NCBI RefSeq assembly: GCF_019801965.1
Contig: NZ_JAHVIA010000006.1
Location: 124,001-188,000, forward strand
DNA: 64,000 nt
Reading direction: 5' to 3'
Source of the DNA: Salipiger bermudensis
GTDB taxonomy: Bacteria > Pseudomonadota > Alphaproteobacteria > Rhodobacterales > Rhodobacteraceae
Positions within the stretch are counted from its first letter, which is position 1; the number at the start of each line of letters is the position of its first letter. Positions 61,785-64,000 of the stretch are shown piece by piece. The notes under the pieces were generated by a model, which saw nothing but the letters and a program-made list of their open reading frames with translations, had not been told where the DNA came from and did not search any database. The position numbers and the translations under genes are program-made.

Positions 61785-62453
61785 ATGCGCAAGACACTGG
61801 CCCTCGTGGCGGCACTGAGCTGTTTCGCGGTCCCTGGCGGGGCGGCGACGACGGAGGCGGAGCAGACCTATGATCTGCTGTTCAAGGGCGGCACGCTCGA
61901 CGCGGTGAGCCGCGACGCGGAGCTGACCTATACCCGCGAGGTGCACAACGCCGCCAAGCCCGAGGCGGCGGAGCGCGACACCGGCGCCATCGCGCTGTCC
62001 TTCGACGAGGGCGAGGCGGTGCTGGCGACGCTGGAATTCCGCCAGGACGGCAAGCACCGCAATCTCGGCAGCTTCCCGGCCAGCGTCGGCAACCCGATGA
62101 TCATGGTGTTCTACGAGAGCGTGATCCGCGACATGGCGGAAACCGCCGGCGGCTCGCCGTTCTACATCCGCAACCGGGTCAAGGAGGCGCTGGTGAAGCC
62201 GGCGGAGATCGAGACCGGCCAGGCGGAGTTCGGGGGCGAGACCGTGGCGACCCAGACCGTCACGCTGCGGCCCTTCCTCGACGATCCCAACCGCGACCGG
62301 ATGATGGGCTTCGGCGATCTCGAGCTGCGGGTGACGATGTCGGACGAGGTGCCGGGCTGGTATCTCAGCCTGGTGGCCGAGGCGCCGGGGGCGCAGGGGG
62401 CCGGGGAGGGCTATCTCTCGGCGCTGCGCTTCGAGCAGGTGAGCGGACAATGA
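61785..62453 (+). CDS. Secreted protein of unknown family
   Basis: A 222-aa protein with a signal peptide (MRKTLALVAALSCFAVPGGAA). The mature part is beta-rich: AELTYTREVHN, GAIALSFDEGEAVLATLEFRQDG, VTLRPFLDDPNRDRMMGFGDLELRVTM. There are no Cys and no metal or enzyme motif I can name. ATG 61785 has GGGAGGA upstream. It is coupled by ATGA to the next secreted protein, with which it should work. Confidence 0.7.
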   Translation: MRKTLALVAALSCFAVPGGAATTEAEQTYDLLFKGGTLDAVSRDAELTYTREVHNAAKPEAAERDTGAIALSFDEGEAVLATLEFRQDGKHRNLGSFPASVGNPMIMVFYESVIRDMAETAGGSPFYIRNRVKEALVKPAEIETGQAEFGGETVATQTVTLRPFLDDPNRDRMMGFGDLELRVTMSDEVPGWYLSLVAEAPGAQGAGEGYLSALRFEQVSGQ

Positions 62454-62809
62454 TCCGCGCGGTGGTGCTCGGTCTCGGGCTGGCGCTGGTGGCGCCGGGC
62501 TGGGCCGCGGCGCAGGGCGTGGCCGAGCGGCTCAACGACTACCCGACCGAGGCCCGGGCGGATTACGTCTTCGGCTGCATGGCCGCGAATGGCCAGAGCC
62601 GGCAGGTTCTGCGGCAATGCGCCTGCTCGATCGACGAGATCGCGGCAATCCTGCCCTATGAGAAATACGTCGAGGCGGAGACCGTGCTGTCGATGCGGCT
62701 CACCGGGGGCGAGCGCATGGCGGTGTTCAACAGCGCCGTCGCCGCCAACACGCTGGTCGTCGATCTGCGCCGGGCGCAGGCCGAGGCGGAGGTGGTGTGT
62801 TTCTTCTGA
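62450..62809 (+). CDS. Small secreted cysteine-containing protein
   Basis: A 119-aa protein with a signal peptide (MIRAVVLGLGLALVAPGWAAAQ). The mature part is helical, with Cys in VFGCMAANG, RQCACSIDEI and the C-terminal VVCFF; two disulfides are possible. It is coupled to the preceding secreted protein. Small proteins of this pattern occur near quinoprotein genes, but I do not recognise a named family. Confidence 0.7.
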   Translation: MIRAVVLGLGLALVAPGWAAAQGVAERLNDYPTEARADYVFGCMAANGQSRQVLRQCACSIDEIAAILPYEKYVEAETVLSMRLTGGERMAVFNSAVAANTLVVDLRRAQAEAEVVCFF

Positions 62810-62830
62810 GCCCTTGTGATTTGGTGGAAA

Positions 62831-62869
62831 GCCACCCATATTGACGGGAAGTGCGTCAGAATGGGTGGC
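62831..62869 (+). promoter_or_regulatory. 39-bp palindrome upstream of the toxin-antitoxin pair
   Basis: GCCACCCAT-AT-TGACG-N7-CGTCA-GA-ATGGGTGGC: 9-bp outer and 5-bp inner arms are perfect, centred at 62850, directly before the antitoxin start at 62875. The likely autoregulatory operator of the antitoxin. GTG 62851 inside it is therefore an unlikely start. Confidence 0.65.
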
Positions 62870-62874
62870 ATGAC

Positions 62875-63225
62875 ATGGATCTTCAGGGTGTTTCCGATCA
62901 CGGCCTCTTCGCGCCGCGGCTGATGGCGCAGAGCCTGCGCACCACCGTGGACGAGATCGCCCAGACCGCCGGTCTGGGCCGGGACGCGCTGACCCGCGCC
63001 AACCGGGTGGGCACGCCGCGCACCCAGAAGCGGCTGCGCGAGATGGTCGAGATCCTCAACCGCGTGGCGCCGCGCTTCGGCTCCGACCTCCTGGCCTATG
63101 CCTGGTATCGCTCGACCCCGCTTGCGGGCTTCGGCGAGGCCACCGCGATGCAACTGGTGCGCGATGGCCATGCGGAGCGGGTGCATCTCTATCTCGACAG
63201 GCTGGACGCGGGCGTCTTCGCCTGA
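62875..63225 (+). CDS. Xre/MbcA/ParS-type antitoxin (DUF2384)
   Basis: A 116-aa antitoxin. An N-terminal HTH-like part (APRLMAQSLRTTVDEIAQTAGLGRDALTRANRVG) precedes the DUF2384 toxin-binding domain (WYRSTPLAGFGEATAMQLVRDGHAERVHLYLDRLDAG). ATG 62875 has GGGTGG 6 nt upstream. It is followed after 13 bp by a RES-domain toxin. It neutralises the toxin and should repress the pair through the palindrome at 62831-62869. Confidence 0.88.
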   Translation: MDLQGVSDHGLFAPRLMAQSLRTTVDEIAQTAGLGRDALTRANRVGTPRTQKRLREMVEILNRVAPRFGSDLLAYAWYRSTPLAGFGEATAMQLVRDGHAERVHLYLDRLDAGVFA

Positions 63226-63238
63226 TGCTCTTCACCTG

Positions 63239-63754
63239 ATGCGGTATTCCGGCACGCTCTATCGCGCGCTTTCGCCCTACTGGGCCTACCGGCCCTTGTC
63301 GGGTGACGGGGCGAAGCAGTTTGGCGGGCGCTTCAACCGGCCCGGCCGGGCGGCGCTCTATCTCGCGGACAGCGTGGAGACGGCGCTCAACGAGGTGCAG
63401 CAGGCGGGAATGTTTTCGCCGGTGACGCTGGTCGCGGTGGAGGCGGATCTGGAGCCGCTGTTCGACGGCTGCGATGCGGCGGCACTGGAGAAGTTCGGCG
63501 TCGGGCCGGCGGATCTGGCGATCCGTGACTGGGCCACGCGGCAGGCGGACGAGGGGCGGGCGCCGACGCAGGCGCTGGCCGAACGGCTGATCGAGGCCGG
63601 GTTCTGCGGCATGGTGGTGCCGAGCTTCGCGCCCGGCGCGAAGCCGCAGGCGCGCAACACCGTGCTCTGGCGCTGGGGCGATGCGCTGCCGCACCGTCTG
63701 CGGCTGATGGACGATCAGAACCGCCTGCGTCATCCGCCGGCGCCGCCGCTCTAG
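63239..63754 (+). CDS. RES-domain toxin
   Basis: A 171-aa RES-family toxin. Family members degrade or modify NAD+. The conserved set is seen in YRALSPYWAYRPLSG, GGRFNRPGRAALYLADSVETALNEV and the C-terminal AQARNTVLWRWGD. ATG 63239 begins MRYSGTLYRALS. It forms a stability module with the DUF2384 antitoxin, fitting an accessory replicon. Its end overlaps the convergent gene by 4 bp. Confidence 0.9.
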   Translation: MRYSGTLYRALSPYWAYRPLSGDGAKQFGGRFNRPGRAALYLADSVETALNEVQQAGMFSPVTLVAVEADLEPLFDGCDAAALEKFGVGPADLAIRDWATRQADEGRAPTQALAERLIEAGFCGMVVPSFAPGAKPQARNTVLWRWGDALPHRLRLMDDQNRLRHPPAPPL

Positions 63755-64000
63755 CCCTCCAGCTTCGGCAACTCGGTCTCGAAGGCGTTGCCGTCGGTGT
63801 CGCTGGCCCGGACGGTGAGCGCGGGCGCGCCATTGTCGTCATAAGCAAAGCGGAACACCGGGTTCTCGCTGATCGAGATGCCGCCATCCATCGCAAACAG
63901 CATCTCCTCGCCCTGCCAGACCTCGAGATGGTCGATGAAATGCGCCGGGATGAAGAGCTGGGTGATCTGGTCGCGCTGCAGGCCGGAATAGTTCGGGTGC
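63751..64000 (-). CDS. Second SoxYZ-like carrier (C-terminal part), cut by window edge
   Basis: The last 82 residues of a minus-strand gene. HPNYSGLQRDQITQLFIP and GGISISENPVFRFAYD align with the SoxZ-like end of the carrier at 35517-36326 (HPSHSGMQMDQITLLFIP, GSISLSENPQISL). It is therefore either a second quinoprotein-associated SoxYZ-like carrier or a SoxZ protein. The N-terminal part, and any substrate-linking Cys, lies outside the window. Confidence 0.7.
   Translation of the reverse strand, partial: HPNYSGLQRDQITQLFIPAHFIDHLEVWQGEEMLFAMDGGISISENPVFRFAYDDNGAPALTVRASDTDGNAFETELPKLEG

Noticed and set aside
59289-62450. A 1,000-codon open frame antisense to the hybrid kinase
   Set aside because: Composition is typical of a reverse-frame shadow (Arg/His/Gly/Ala-rich), and it crosses three well-supported plus-strand genes.

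Overview
This GC-rich window reads like an accessory replicon (megaplasmid or chromid) of a marine alphaproteobacterium in the Rhodobacterales (Roseobacter group; Salipiger/Paracoccus-like). The main reasons are a complete repABC replication/partition module (51.8-55.3 kb), Rhodobacterales-type intergenic GC hairpins with a CCCCCGGGATATTT-like tail, and protein families typical of that order (DUF3305/DUF3306/DUF6494 formate dehydrogenase accessories, glutathione-dependent formaldehyde oxidation, PQQ-associated cluster proteins). The genus is an inference. I saw no tRNA, rRNA, insertion sequence, prophage or CRISPR array.

Layout. 0-3.5 kb (minus): formate dehydrogenase accessory genes (lipoate-ligase-like protein cut by the edge, Mrp/ApbC, DUF6494, polyferredoxin). 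3.8-12.4 kb (plus): DUF3305, DUF3306, TorD-like chaperone, Tat peptide, then FdhA (Cys form), FdhB, FdhC, a WD40-cytochrome c protein and a 41-aa membrane peptide. An NtrC-like regulator without GAFTGA follows. 13.8-17.1 kb (minus): a HTH/solute-binding regulator and a tungstate transporter (tupB-tupC-tupA). 17.3-19.7 kb: carboxynorspermidine synthase and decarboxylase. 20.3-28.0 kb (minus): a tightly packed seven-gene operon mixing lipid/glycan enzymes with a NitT/TauT/ThiY-type ABC transporter. 28.1-43.7 kb: a lanthanide-type XoxF methanol dehydrogenase region with its cytochromes, XoxJ, beta-propellers, SoxYZ-like carrier, ABC components and glutathione-dependent formaldehyde genes. 43.7-47.7 kb: cysteine hydrolase, SDR, APH-type kinase and class III aminotransferase. 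48.1-51.5 kb: pqqABCDE. 51.8-55.3 kb: repABC with its antisense RNA, followed by a candidate parS palindrome. 55.8-61.6 kb: a DUF58 remnant, gfa, and a response regulator/FIST/hybrid histidine kinase operon. 61.8-64 kb: two secreted proteins, an Xre/MbcA-RES toxin-antitoxin pair and the end of a second SoxYZ-like carrier.

How it fits together. The window alone encodes an almost complete oxidation route from methanol (or another short alcohol) to CO2: PQQ synthesis and the XoxF/cytochrome chain make formaldehyde in the periplasm. Gfa, AdhC and FghA convert it through glutathione adducts to formate, and the tungstate- or molybdate-supplied FDH oxidises formate to CO2. The RR/FIST/kinase operon beside gfa is the likely formaldehyde-responsive regulator (RfdRS/FlhSR-like, inference). 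A pair of matching inverted repeats, TCTTA-N5-TAAGA, in front of pqqA and in front of the DUF3280-SoxYZ operon suggests that cofactor synthesis and the quinoprotein accessory genes are co-regulated. Start codons, operator sites and functions beyond the family level were read by eye and are not confirmed by any search.
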